A stretch of DNA of 64,000 bases from Cinnamomum chago (Eukaryota > Streptophyta > Magnoliopsida > Laurales > Lauraceae): contig CP142453.1 of assembly GCA_038049695.1 (NCBI GenBank), positions 22,236,001 through 22,300,000 of the forward strand. Reading direction: 5' to 3'. A program made the position numbers and the translations under genes. The notes under the pieces are model-generated. The model saw only the letters and a program-made list of their open reading frames with translations, was not told where the DNA came from and made no database searches. Below, piece by piece: positions 1 to 11,275 of this stretch. Each line of letters begins with the position of its first letter. Position 1 is the stretch's first letter.

Positions 1-213
1 GAGCGGCTTCTGATCCTGAGATTTGGAAGAAGGGACCAGCATTTGGTGTGCCGGGGGTTCATGTGGATGGGATGGATGTGTTGAAGGTGAGGCAGGTGGC
101 AAAGGAGGCTATTGCCAGGGCGAGGAGAGGGGATGGCCCAACGTTGGTGGAGTGCGAGAATTACAGGTTTAGAGGACATTCATTGACAGACGATTGTTGC
201 TACTGTCCCTATG
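1..213 (+). CDS. PDH-E1 ALPHA: Plastid pyruvate dehydrogenase E1 component subunit alpha, internal exon (gene truncated by window start)
   Basis: The E1 alpha subunit, with E1 beta, forms the thiamine-diphosphate-dependent pyruvate dehydrogenase of the plastid complex that supplies acetyl-CoA for fatty-acid synthesis. The frame is open from base 3 with no start, so the 5' exons lie outside the window. It reads [21 protein letters not shown], then a helix rich in Lys/Arg and [19 protein letters not shown], which is close to the plastid-type E1 alpha of Arabidopsis. The exon ends in a consensus donor (G|GTGAGC at 213/214) in phase 1, which matches the acceptor at 10998. Odd point: where family members read DPDELRDP after GHSLA, this copy reads DDCCYCPY, with the same length but no similarity. 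The identity is seen clearly. Whether the protein works is uncertain. Confidence 0.9.
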
Positions 214-694
214 GTGAGCATTTGAATTATGCTAAGCTTCTTTTTTATGGTCTTCTTTTTTTTTACCCTAGTTCTATTACTGTTGTACATTCTTATTCTT
301 CTGAATCTACTTCCTTTTGGTGATTGAATTGAGTGTATGCTTGTTGGTTTGTTTTTGTTTTTTGTTTGTTTGTTTGTTTTTTTTTTTTGGGACTTGAATT
401 GTTAGACTAATATGATCTGTTCTTCCTTTACAAAAAAAAGGTAGAAATAGAAAAATAAAGGGAAAAAGGGAAAAGAAAAAGAATGTTTTGGATTTTGGTG
501 GGTGTGAAATGGAAGGTCAGTTTTTCCTTCATATGATTAATGGTTATTTTAAACAAAAGAAAAGGGTTCTGGTTCTTGAGAATTAACTGTTTTCTCTTTC
601 ATTTTCTCCTGAATTACACCGGGTCCATCAAGTTTTCACCGTGTGAATGGGAAATATACATGTGCATCTATCCCTCACCTTCAACTTTGTAATT

Positions 695-1082
695 AATACG
701 AACCATCCACAAACAAGGAACCCCTTAATTACACTGAATCCATCAAGTTTTCATTGATTTGAATGGACTAGACTGTTGGATCGAGGGTTAAATTTTTTCT
801 TTAATATAAAGTAATAATGACATTCACATGCATCCATCCCTTACCATATTATAAGACACACATGGGATTGGTGATCACGGGACTTGAGGGGGGTGGAAAG
901 AGAGATTTTAGATAGGTCCACATATCAAGTTTGAGGTCTTCGTGGCCAGCAGGTTTAACAACTTTATATTAAAGAAAAATTTAACCCCTCGATCCATCGG
1001 TCTAGTCCATTCAAATTGGTGAATACTCGATGGATTCAATGTAATTTAGGGGGTCCCATGTGTGGATGGTTCGGATTGATCA
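695..1082. mobile_element. MITE with long terminal inverted repeats
   Basis: About 695-830 is the inverted complement of about 960-1082. Both arms carry a CGAACCATCCACA-type end, a TGAATCCATC block, a GAATGGACTAGAC block, and a TTAATATAAAG block next to the short middle. There is no coding capacity. The target duplication is not clear, so the superfamily is left open. A weakly similar half-copy lies near 43975-44050. Confidence 0.65.
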
Positions 1083-1352
1083 TTTTTATATGTTAAAATA
1101 AAATGGGAATAATTGCTGCTAGCTCATTTCTATCCAAAAATTATCGAAAATCAGAGTAATTGAGAAAACATAGCATAAACGCATTACCTTTCTTCAAATC
1201 TAGATGAAGATGGAAGTTAGTTGCTGATTTGGCTCCTATGTTGATTAGAAATTAAGTTTAGAGGAAAAAATTGCAAATGTAATGTTAGCCATTAGTTGTT
1301 TATGAGCTTAAAGGCTTTTTTTTGGCAGAAAAGGGGATACTCTGAGTATTGG

Positions 1353-1440
1353 CGCGTCAAAAACGCGGGCGGCCGCCTGGGGCGGTCGCAAAAGAGGCCA
1401 TTAGCGACCGCCATAGGCGGCCGCAAGGCGGTCGCTAAAA
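1353..1440. repeat. GCGGCCGC/GCGACCGCC palindromic repeats, 5' part of CACTA-like element
   Basis: A short cluster of GGCGGTCGC, GCGACCGCC and GCGGCCGC motifs lies in both orientations. They are the same motifs that make up the large array at 9926-10362. Such inverted short motifs are typical CACTA subterminal repeats. No CACTA terminus is visible just upstream, so the 5' end of the element is missing, degraded or rearranged. Confidence 0.55.
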
Positions 1441-1830
1441 GTTTTCACTTCACTACCTTCCCACTTCTGTTTTTCCTTTTTCCTTCTCCCGCTCTGCTCC
1501 CGCGCTCAACCCTTCCCATCGATTTTTCTGCTCCCGCGCTCAACCCTTCCCAGCGATTTTTCCCTCACTCTCCTAGCGATTTTTTCCCTCCCTCCCTCAC
1601 TCTCCTAGCGATTTTTTCCCTCCCTCCCTCTCTCTCTCTCTCTCTCTCTCGCTCACTCTCTCCCCCTCCCTCCCTCTCCCTCTCCCTCTCGCTCTGCCCT
1701 CGCTCCCGCGCGCCGGAGCCGTTGCTGACGAGGTGCTGTAACAGCTCCCCTTCTCCGAAATCCTCTCCATTGAGAAGATCTCTCTGGGCGGAAAGGTCAG
1801 AACTTTCTCCATGTGCGGATTCGTTTTCCT
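1441..1830 (+). other. CT-rich stretch resembling a plant promoter/5' leader, with microsatellite
   Basis: Imperfect 30-40 bp repeats of CGATTTTTCCCTCCCTCC type are followed by (CT)n at 1627-1650 and further pyrimidine-rich sequence. A GT dinucleotide follows GGGCGGAAAG at about 1795. This composition is common in plant 5' untranslated regions and could be captured from a host gene. The reading frames across it are low-complexity Ser/Pro/Leu and are not credible proteins. Confidence 0.35.
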
Positions 1831-4800
1831 ATTGATTTGGGTGTTGTTTTGGGTTTCTGTTGTTGTTCTTCATTTGAGTTGAGCCGATGAGAGTGTAAAG
1901 ATTTGTCGGCCTCATTTGAGGTCTTCTTGTTATTATTTATGGTTTCTGTTATTGATTTGGTTTTGAAGTGTTTGGAGTGAAATTTTTGAGATTTCTGATT
2001 TCACATTTTGAGGTTTCACAAAAATTTTTGAGTTTTGTTCTAAAACCCTATCTTCGTTACTCTATAAATCCCACCTCACAGACGCCTTTTTCTTCTCTTC
2101 CCCTTTCATTTCTCCACTCCAGGTTTGCTACGAAACCCTCAAATCTCTCTCTCTCTCTCCCCCTTTCTTCTTCGTTTATCTTCTCATGATTTTGATTTTG
2201 ATTTTTGACTTTGACTTTTCTTTTAGAGATTGTAGATCTTATAAGCAAGACAGCTTCTTTGTTTGGATCTAGTTACAATTCAGACAAACATTTACCTGAC
2301 CTTGAGATTGAAATAGCAAGTTAGGAAAATGTTATTTAACAATCTACTGTTATAAGCCTACTTGCCCTGTGATGGATGTTGCAATGTTCACATGCATTAC
2401 CTTTTTGCTGTGTACATATGTGCAAAGGAAATGTCATATGTAACTGTTGGGCGTCAAGCTAATCCATGGTATGACTTACGTTGAGTTGTTGAATGTCATA
2501 TGTAACTGTTGAAACTTAGTGTTGCAAAATTTTCTTTTTCATTTTTTTTTTTTAATGAAGAGGTGAGATGGCTCTTACCTGCAACATTCTAGTTGCAACA
2601 ATGAGTACCTTCCAATTGGGGTACTGCATATGTCAATTGTTCCTAGTTACATGTGTTTTGAAAAGTTGTTTTGCCATGATAAGAAAATCCCTATGATCCT
2701 AAGATAAAAGTTTCTCGTGAAAGGTTGGTGAATATTTGTACAGAGATTTCCAAACTCGCATCCAGAGTTATGGGATTGGGCATATCAAATCAGTTAACCC
2801 ACAGGTCAACAAAACAGTGGCAAAAAGGAAGAACCATCACTTGAATACACATGTTGGCACTTTCTCATGATTTCTCAGGCCCTTTAAAATCTGGAACATT
2901 ATCATTACATGAATGCATGCATGTATTCATTCATGTATATATCTCAGTTTTTTGTTTTAATCATCCACATCTTTATTTAAAGTTCTTGCTTTTGGTGTTT
3001 CTACATTTTTTTTTGTTATCTTCTTAGCTTCATCATATTCCCAAAAAGCCAACAGAGGGCATATGCAACCGCACTCTGTCCCAAAACCATAAATCATAAA
3101 TGTTTCGTGGCAATTTCTTCGTTTGCAAGATGAAAAGATTATGATTTCCAATTTACTCGTCCCTCACTCAGAGTGAATGATATGGGGATCTCAGGGACAC
3201 ATGGTTGGAATACATTGCTCTTATTTTCTATTTTCAGCTTTTGATTTCATAAGATACTGTTTCTTTTCCATTTATGTGGTTGTTGGATCAAATTGATTGA
3301 TGACATGCAGTTATGGGTGATGATTACCCGTGGATGAAAATAGAACCTGACCATCTTTAGATGTGTAACTTGGGCCTGCTCAAACCAAAAACCCAGATTG
3401 CCTGGTGGTTGTTGGTTTTGCCAGATTTGGTTTCCAATCTTGCTTGGGCCTGAATTGAACACACATTGAATTTTGTTCTGGCTCTGCTTTGTTCATGCAT
3501 CTCATCTTTAGAACTATTCTTCCACCATAAAATCTGTCTTACAAATGGAAAGCAAGATTTGTAGTTCTTGCATTGTTCCTTTTTTAGATTCACCTAACCC
3601 ACTCATTGATTCCTGCAGTATCTTCTCTTCCCTTTTCTTATGCCCCTTTTGAATTTCATTCTATACACAGTATACAGGTGAGTCTGTGGAATTGGAGTCT
3701 GTTTTGGTCAAAGAAGCAGGTGTTGTTCAGACCAATTTCAGGTGGGTTTTAGAGAATCCATGGTTTTGGTGGTGCCTTATGATGATATGTTCCGTTCTTC
3801 AAAATGCGGTGGGTTTTTTTGGATTTTTCAGAGAAGACAAGGATATTTTTTTCTTTTCTTTTTTTTTTTTTTTGCACGTTTTGGTTCTTTTTTTTTTTTT
3901 TTTTGGGTTGGAAATGAGTCGGTAATGATGCATGATTAGAGTTTTAAACAAACTCAGCCATGTTTTCACTGTGTAAATTTAAATTTTACATGAAAAGTGT
4001 GTTGGAAATGAATCAATGATGAATGATGATGAATAGAATCTTAAACTAACTCACACCTGTTGTCACTGTGTGTATATTTGAATTTCATGTGAAAAGTGTG
4101 TAGAAATAATTTATATAAACGGTGGGTTTTATTTTAATCTTTTTGAAGTTGTGATTAGTTAAGAAGAAAGATTGTTGTGACTTTATGTTGGTACGGGAGA
4201 GAATCAGGTTCTGAGTTCTAAAAATGGCTTTTGAGAATGATTTTGGATACTATTCTAAAAATAGTAGTACTGAAGAGGCAAGCAGGGTAGGTATTCACCT
4301 CCCATCAAAGGAGAGATTTTTTTTTTTTTTTATGACCACTTGTGTATCTTCCCCTTTGTTACCTTTCAGTCATGGAAAAGGCGTTGACTATATAGTAGGC
4401 GAGTCGAAAGTAGCCAAGCTTGAGCTTTGCTTGAAAAATTAAACAAATCCTCTCGAGCTCAAGCCAACCTTGTCCCAGCATGACCTTGGCTTGAATTAAG
4501 TGAAGCTGCCCATGGAATTACTGAGCTAAAGAGCATGCATATCAAGTTTGTGCTCAAGTTAATGCAACTCAAGCATATTGAATGTAGTGAGATTCTCTCC
4601 ATGTGGAGTTCACTCTTGATTACCAAAAACTACTCTGGGGGTTCACTCTTAGTTACAAAAAAACCAAGAGAATGAAAGGGACAAGAGGCATAGATGCATA
4701 GATCAAGAATAGAAAAGGTCAGACAAACTGGATCTCAGTAGGTGTAGTTTTTAAGATGGCAAAGTTAAATTAACATCAACAGTAAAAAAAAAAAACAATG

Positions 4801-5247
4801 AAAACAAGATCACTCATATATTTTTTGGTTGATTAGAGACGTCAACACAAGATGGTCCTCTTATGAGGATATGATCATTTACCATTCTAATGTAATCTCA
4901 TTATTCTTCAAAAAATCATGATTGAACTTATCTATCAAGTTGATAATATGATATAACATTCTCCAAAGACATGGTATTTTGCGTATTTATATATTTATGA
5001 TATGCAGACACATAACCAGTTACCAAGCTGAGCTTGAATAGAGTCAAGGTTAGATGGACCTAGATTTTGGTCTGGGCATCTCCTGAGACAACGAGCTGAA
5101 CTGGAAGCTAGCTTGGCTGGTTGGCAGCCCTGATTCTAACTCTATCCCTGATTTTTTTTTTAATTTTATCTTCTCATATTTCCATATTTTTGTGATCTGA
5201 TTTAAATGTGGTGTAGATGATTAGACTCATTATGTTCATACATGAAT

Positions 5248-5343
5248 CTTATATTATGAATGTTTATGTTAGAGGCTGATGAGCAATGGCTTAACAGAAG
5301 CACCTTATATTATGAATGTTTATGTTAGAGGCTGATGAGCACC
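5248..5343. repeat. Tandem duplication, period 56 bp
   Basis: A block of about 40 bp beginning CTTATATTATGAATG and ending GGCTGATGAGC occurs at 5248 and again 56 bp later at 5304, almost without change. Confidence 0.7.
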
Positions 5344-7025
5344 TCTCATGCCTGATTTCAATATTTCATGTTTTCCACAGATATTAGAAGCTTCCATATA
5401 ATCTTTCTTTTCTCTTAATGTTGCATTGGAAATCTATAAAATTTTCATTCATTCTCAATTTGATTCTGATCAAACCAATATCTTCTCTCAGTACTGAAAG
5501 TATTTAAACATGCTGTGAGATTGACAATGGTCTAATTCTTTTACATTGTACAAGTTTAATATTAATACCATTCACATTGTAAGGCCTTAGGCCTCAGTTA
5601 AAAGACTTGGCTTGTTCTACTATCCACCTTTTTTTTTCTGTTTAATCATTGTGCATCGGAATCCAAGAATTGTTGTGCACACACTGCATCTGTGTAGACG
5701 AAAATTATGAGTAGAATTAGAAACAATGAGGATTCACCTTGGCACTGTTTTGATGAAAATTTTTTAGTTCAGGAGTTTTTTTTTTTTTCTAGTCCTTGTA
5801 ACTCTGTTTTCATGTGTGAATTGAGAAATCTCAGTCTTTCCTGTGTACTTTCCTTTGCAAGCACAGCCCATCAAGGCACTTCACTTTATTGGTAAAAAGG
5901 AAAAGGCAAAAGCCACAGCACTCTTTGCTTTTCCACCCAAAATACCATTGAACACACACATCCCCCTTTCCCTTTGATCGCTTGTCCAAATGGAGCGATG
6001 ATTCCCATGCACAACTTTATAATATAAATCTTAGATTATAGGCCCTCCATTGTAAATTCCAAGGCATGCCTTGAATGATGTATGTTTCTAGCAATTAAAA
6101 TATCTAGCAAATGATCTCTTTGTAATATTGTTAATCCCCAAGAAGCTGCTCCTAGGAACTATCCCCACTGTATGCTTCTATACCTTGTCTTCCTTTAGTA
6201 ACATGACAAATGCCAGAGTGTAGGATTCCTTTACAATGAGGGTAAAGGAAAGAAGAAACAAAAAAAAAAAAAAAATTGTAATGTATGGTTTTGTACAGGT
6301 GTATGGGTATAGGATATATAGAAAGCTGTCATAGTATTAAACTAATATTGTGAGATTTGTAGTATTGGTTGTTCCGAAATTGTTTTAGTGAATTTGATGA
6401 TTGTGGCAAGTCCAAAGGATGATCATCTTTTCCCTCATATGGCTTTCTCAAGTATGAAACTGTTTTCTATTGAAATGTTGTTTGAATCACCTTCCCAACT
6501 AACCATGCCCAGTAGTGTGCTTTTGAACAGCCTAGCCCTCCCTGTTTGCTTCTTTCAATTTTGGTAACTAGATTGAAGCAGTGTAACTTGAACTAGATTT
6601 AGGAAAAGTGTTCGCAGCAAACTATGAAAAATGTTTTCCATGGAAAAGCTTCTACTTTTCATTTTTGTTTCTACAAAAAAAAAAAAAAAAAAAAGTTATG
6701 CAAAAGTGCCCTCTGTGTTTGCTTCTTTTAATTGGAAATTAGATTGAAGCATCACACCACAAGTACCCAAAAAGGAGTGGGGCAAAAAGCACGAAACTGG
6801 ACTTCACTGCTCATTTCATTTTCCAAAAGCAGTATTTTATTTTATTGGTTTCTTTGGTGTGTGTGTGTTGCTGACAGTACGTCAAAATTGGCTATTAACC
6901 ACACAAACCAGCCGGGCGCCTGAGATCACGTCATTCATGTCCGATGAGGTATATAAACTTTGGTTGTTTGTTCATTTTAGTCAATTTATTGTATTGTGGT
7001 TACGTCACTCTTTAAATGTTATGTG

Positions 7026-7120
7026 TTTGAAAGGCGATGGTTGCGGCGATTGGTAGTTCGAAGGATTATACATTGAAGCAATACCTTATATTTTCAGAGA
7101 AGTTGCAGACAAAAGCAATG
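7026..7120 (+). other. Possible short captured exon, unidentified
   Basis: An ATG at about 7038 opens a short frame (MVAAIGSSKDYTLKQYLIF...) running to a GTTAGG donor-like site at about 7121. I do not recognise the protein. It is listed because it lies just upstream of the other exon-like pieces in the same transposon-filled intron. Support is weak. Confidence 0.2.
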
Positions 7121-7476
7121 GTTAGGTTTGTGATTCTGTACTGATTACTAAGAGGTTTCTTATGATTCTCATTTTCGCATTTTGGATTCCTTTTAAAATA
7201 AGTTTAATGAGAAATTGCGATTTTGTTTATTAGATGCAGGGGAAATGAATTTATATTAATGAAAGGAGCATTTGATTTCTTTCGCTTAATTGGCTGGTCT
7301 CCACTGTAGGTATGAAATTCCAAGAAGGAAATTTCACCACTTAATTTATGCTAGATTTCAGGTTCAAGCTCAGTTTTAACAGAGCTTGAAACTGAAAAGT
7401 AGGCTTTCAATACAAGTAACAGATATCTCTGTTCTCCCTCAGGTGAATCTGAATCTAGTGCTTGATTCCATTACAG

Positions 7477-7566
7477 GTCATGTGGTCGACGTTTGTTCCC
7501 TTTATTCCCAACAGCATTTTGCCTGGGCTCCTCGCATTCATTGCAGCAGTGGCTGCTGTTGTTATG
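7477..7566 (+). pseudogene. Exon-like fragment encoding a hydrophobic segment (unidentified)
   Basis: The 90-bp segment lies between a good acceptor (CCATTACAG) and a good donor (GTAAGC) and is exactly 30 codons in phase 0. It encodes VMWSTFVPFIPNSILPG followed by LLAFIAAVAAVVM, which looks like one membrane helix. I do not recognise the parent gene. It lies inside the transposon-filled PDH intron, so I infer it is a captured host exon rather than part of PDH. It could instead be a chance reading frame. Confidence 0.35.
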
Positions 7567-8601
7567 GTAAGCCTTTTTGTTTTTATATTTTTATTGCTTT
7601 TTATGTTGATTGCTCTCATTAGTAGGATGCTTCTTCTATATGTTTAACAAATGCTAAAGGATGACATGCCTTTGTGGTTTTATATTTATATTTATATTTT
7701 TTATTTTTCATTTTAACTCCCTTTTAAGCTCTATATTATGCTTTTATAATTCATAAAATGTAGAGAAGGAAGTAAAAAAAGAAGCAAAGATGGATCATGA
7801 TGATGATCACATACCAATTTCCCATAGAGTGAAAAAATCGGTTTCATCAGACAATCGATCCTTATCAAAGAAACCAACAAAGGTTGTCACCTCCCAATTG
7901 AAGAAAACAAACAAGAAATCAAAAAAGATTATAAAAGCTTCTAAATACTCAAAGTTGTTGAAGGTTTTGGGTTTGTATAAACCTTTGAAGGTTTTGGGTT
8001 TGAAGATTATATAAAGCTTTGTATGTGTTTCTGTTTAGTTTTGGGTTTTGATTGGAAGAATCGAGGTATATGCGAGTTGTTTTATGATTTGTTCTTTTTT
8101 TTTATTTATTTATATAGAGCTTTACTATTGATTCTGTTTGTGTGTAAGCTAATTTATATTGACTGAGTAGATGAAAAAGGCTTGGTATGCATTGATTCAG
8201 TTAGATGGTTACTGATTCAATCTGGCTGGTCTTCTTCTGTTTAAGTTTGTTATAAATTAGCTAATTCATATGTATTGAGAACTGGATTTGCAGTCGGAGA
8301 TCTCTTTCTTGTATTTTGTCTCAATGGTCTATCTGCAGGCCAAACTTTGATGTCTAGGAGATATCTGTTCTGGAAGGTTTTGAGGCTTGCTCATCCATGG
8401 ATGGTTTCTGTTTGATCAACATTCTGGATGCCCAAATCATGAATTACTTGTATAGTGCATCACATTAAGATACTGTACATATTGAAATACATCAATACAC
8501 TAATTCCACTTTAATGGAATGTCTCTTGCTTAAATTGGCAGAGATACTCTGCTTGTACATTTTCCTGTTTTACTGAGTCTCTTTTGTTCTTTTCTAAACA
8601 G

Positions 8602-8693
8602 AAATTTGCTGTTAGACGAAGGGGGACGCCTGAAAATTGGTGAATATTGGATTCAAATGCTTTATGAACAAATTGACCCTTTCCAAGATTACT
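8602..8693 (+). pseudogene. Captured protein-kinase-like exon fragment
   Basis: This exon-like segment lies between TTTCTAAACAG and a GTATGT donor. It encodes NLLLDEGGRLKIGEYW then IQMLYEQIDPFQDY. The first part looks like kinase subdomains VIb-VII (the N of the catalytic loop, then an LK-x-G strand), but the usual DFG is GEY, so it would be a pseudokinase-like or degenerate piece. The exon ends in phase 1, which fits the next captured exon at 8835. Only this small part of a kinase is present, and assignment to a kinase subfamily is not possible. Confidence 0.45.
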
Positions 8694-8834
8694 GTATGTC
8701 ATCTTATCAGTTAACTGCATGTAATTCTTTCATGAATAGTCAACTGCTTTGAGTTATGACCTATGTCATTGTCTTTTTTCATTTATTATTTGAGAAAATG
8801 GATCTTCAGGTGAGTAATTATCTTGTTTTTACAG

Positions 8835-9058
8835 GTCAAAGAAATGATGAGGCTGCTATCATGGCCAATGCTCTTTACGAGGAGGATAATCTGAATAACA
8901 GATTTAAGCCAATTCAGGATCTCAGAACAGATGCAATCTTTTCGGTTGATGACGTAGTTGTTCTTTGCCCTACTTTGGATTTTGCTTTTACTGTATGGCA
9001 AAGTGCTTCAGACACAATGGTGGGTTTTGTTCCACGCATGCATTGGTTGGATGAAGAG
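8835..9058 (+). pseudogene. Captured GT64 (exostosin-like) glycosyltransferase exon fragment
   Basis: The exon lies between TTTTTACAG and GTGAGC. It encodes NLNNRFKPIQDLRTDAIFSV, a DD motif, then CPTLDFAFTVWQSASDTMVG and FVPRMHW. This is the nucleotide-sugar-binding part of GT64 enzymes, the plant relatives of animal exostosin C-termini, which include the sphingolipid mannosyltransferase GMT1. Family members usually have three aspartates here (DDD), whereas this copy reads VDDVVVLC and seems to lack one codon. The rest of the enzyme is absent, so it is a fragment. It lies in the PDH intron near the kinase-like exon, and splicing of the two would keep the frame open. Confidence 0.75.
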
Positions 9059-9925
9059 GTGAGCTATTTAACATAGGTCACTATGCTGTCAAGTTATTAT
9101 CACAAAAAAACTTGCATGTTGAAAGTGGTATTTGCTGCAGTTTGTTATGAAACATGTAGATTATTTTGTTCACAGTCACATGTTTGTTCACTGCAGTTTA
9201 GAATGATTTCCAAAGACTCAAAGCTGCATCATGTTCATGTATTAATACTTTTCTTGCTTCTATATAAATATAGGTATATTTGCTGTATGCTATGCTTCAA
9301 TTGATTCATCTTTAGAAATTGTGTCTATGCATTCACATTAATATTAGGCTGCGCGTACACACTCTATTACTGTTGGATTACTTAGTTGTAGCTGATCAAC
9401 ATTTGGACTAAAGACCACCGATTGTCTGTTGACTGTGCAGATCTAAATTCTTTTGAGATGTGGAAATTTGAGATGATTTGATGTGGGTTGACAAGGCGTC
9501 AAGGCCCATTGGGCTCAATCCACAGGCTCAACATGACCAACCACTTAATTAGGAGTTTTGATATAAGCAGGAGTCTTTAAATTTCCAATTTTTATACTTA
9601 TCTTTTAATATTTATTGTTCTTTTTCTATTCAGGTTTGAGAGCATCTGATATACCACGGCATCCGGCACAGAAATTTTTTATTTTCCCTGTAATTGTAAT
9701 GGATATATTTTATTGAAACTTTTGTAATGTTTTGAATACAATTAATATAAGACTTTCTTTTTTTATTTGTAATTTTAATTGATGGTAGTAGTTGTATATA
9801 TTTAGGCTTTGTTATTTGTAATTTTAATTGATGGCAGTATTTGTATATACTCAGGTACAGGTATAAAAACAAGGAAAAATTTTCAGAAAATACGGAAATT
9901 TTTTTTTTGAAAAAAAAAAAGCTTT

Positions 9926-10371
9926 AGCGGCCGCCAGTGGCGGTCGCTAAAAGTACTATTAGCCGTCGCTAATAGTTTCAAAATTTTTTAAAAATAATAA
10001 AAATTCAAAAAAAAATAATGTATTAGCGACCGCCAGATGAGTATTAGCGACCGCTCTGGCGGTCGCTAATACTAAAAAAAATAAAAAAATAAAAAAAATT
10101 CAAAAAAATGAGGCATTAGCGACCGCCATATGGAGTATTAGCGACCGCCATGGCGGCCGCTAAAAGTCCAATTTTTTTTTTTTAAATTTATTTGCGACCG
10201 CCATGTAGCGGTCGCAAAAAGTATTAGCGACCGCCACTGGCGGTCGCTAATACCTTTAGCGACGAGCTTTTCGCGGCCGCCGCGTGGCGGTCGCTAAAGA
10301 GTATTAGCGACCGCCAATTTACTTTTAGCGACGGCAAGTGGCGGCCGCTAAAAGTCAATTTTCTAGTAGTG
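9926..10371. mobile_element. CACTA (En/Spm) transposon 3' end with subterminal repeat array
   Basis: CTAGTAGTG at 10363-10371 is the reverse complement of CACTACTAG, the signature of a CACTA terminus. Just inside it, about 440 bp are packed with GCGACCGCC / GGCGGTCGC / GCGGCCGC motifs in both orientations joined by TATTAGC and CTAAAAG, the expected subterminal binding-site array. The base after the end is GCT. The matching 5' terminus and 3-bp duplication were not found. The element probably extends left to about 1350 and includes the captured exons. Confidence 0.75.
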
Positions 10372-10997
10372 GCTGAGACACTAATGGTGAGTGTAAATGA
10401 TGGTTAATCTGCACAAAGCAGATCTGCACCTTTCCCTACATGGAAGTGAAATCAGACATTTCAACCTTTCAGCATTGGACCTTCACTTACCTAGTTAAAG
10501 CCCTCTCCTATTTGACTAATAAGAGGGTAAAATGACTGTATTTCCCTTTTTATTTTGGTAAATATTTACTCAATAGGAGGTAGTGTTTATGGGTAACAGA
10601 CAAGCTCTTCTTGGGCTTGGCCAAGATGGCTCGTCTAAACTGGAAATGAGAAGCAGAAATATATCATATGCTATACTGTATTGTAATTTATACATATGCC
10701 TGATACCATCTTTCTGCTTTCAATCCAACTATAATTTATGATCCCTTCTTCATTGTCATTGATATACTTAGCCAATTTTGGATGGATATTTATCATCTTT
10801 CTGTCTTTATCTTTATTTTTCAGTATGAATTTTCATTATGACAGAGAAGCATTTAAGTAGGAATGCACTCAACATGGGATTTATTTTCAGCTGATCATAT
10901 TGCCAGAAGAAGTAATAAGTTTCATTGCTAGGCATTGGGTGTGGCCTTTGACCATTGACTACTATTTCACCTCACACTTTTAGTGTTCTTTTGGCAG

Positions 10998-11275
10998 GTG
11001 AGAGGGCTAGTTATGCTGCAAGAGACCCCATCACTGCTTTAAAGAAAGACATAATTGAGAACAATCTAGCCACTGATTCTGAGTTGATGGCTATTGATAA
11101 AAGGATTGTTGAGGTAATTAAGGATGCTGTGGAGTTTGCTGATGCAAGTCCCCGCCCTCCACGCAGCCAGCTGCTTGAGAATGTGTTTGCAGATCCTAAA
11201 GGTTTTGGCGTTGGCCCTGATGGGAGGTACAGGTGTGAGGATCCAGGATTTACAGCAGGGACTGCCCAGGTCTAG
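10998..11275 (+). CDS. PDH-E1 ALPHA: Plastid pyruvate dehydrogenase E1 alpha, terminal exon with stop
   Basis: This is the last coding exon of the same gene. The acceptor is TTTTGGCAG|GT at 10997/10998, after a pyrimidine-rich stretch. Two bases complete the glycine codon begun at 213. The product reads ERASYAARDPITALKK, a helix, then EFADASPRPPRSQLLENVFAD, PKGFGVGPDGRYRCEDPGF and a TAGTAQV C-terminus, closing with TAG at 11273-11275. This is the conserved C-terminal part of plastid-type E1 alpha, which packs against E1 beta. Unlike the end of the previous exon, this exon shows no damage. In-frame ATGs inside the neighbouring intron sequence (from about 10955) are not starts. Confidence 0.92.

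Larger units (their letters stand above)
214..10997 (+). other. Giant intron of PDH E1 alpha filled with transposon and captured-gene sequence
   Basis: The 10.8 kb between the two matching phase-1 splice sites has no PDH coding sequence. Parts I recognise are a MITE (695-1082), GCGGCCGC/GCGACCGCC repeats (1353-1440 and 9926-10362), a CACTA 3' terminus (10363-10371), a CT-rich stretch that resembles a plant 5' leader (about 1440-1830), and captured exons (7477-9058). The rest (1083-1350, 2250-5240, 5350-7030 and 9060-9925) is AT-rich with poly-T/poly-A tracts, and I see no gene in it. Confidence 0.8.

Noticed and set aside
1296..1835. 179-residue frame and its antisense partner over the CT-rich stretch
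   Set aside because: Translation is low-complexity Ser/Leu/Pro driven by (CT)n and repeated CGATTTTT blocks. No domain and no codon bias.
7790..8014. Lys-rich 74-residue frame in the PDH intron
   Set aside because: AT-rich with internal repetition (KVLGL), no splice context shared with the captured exons, and no family likeness.
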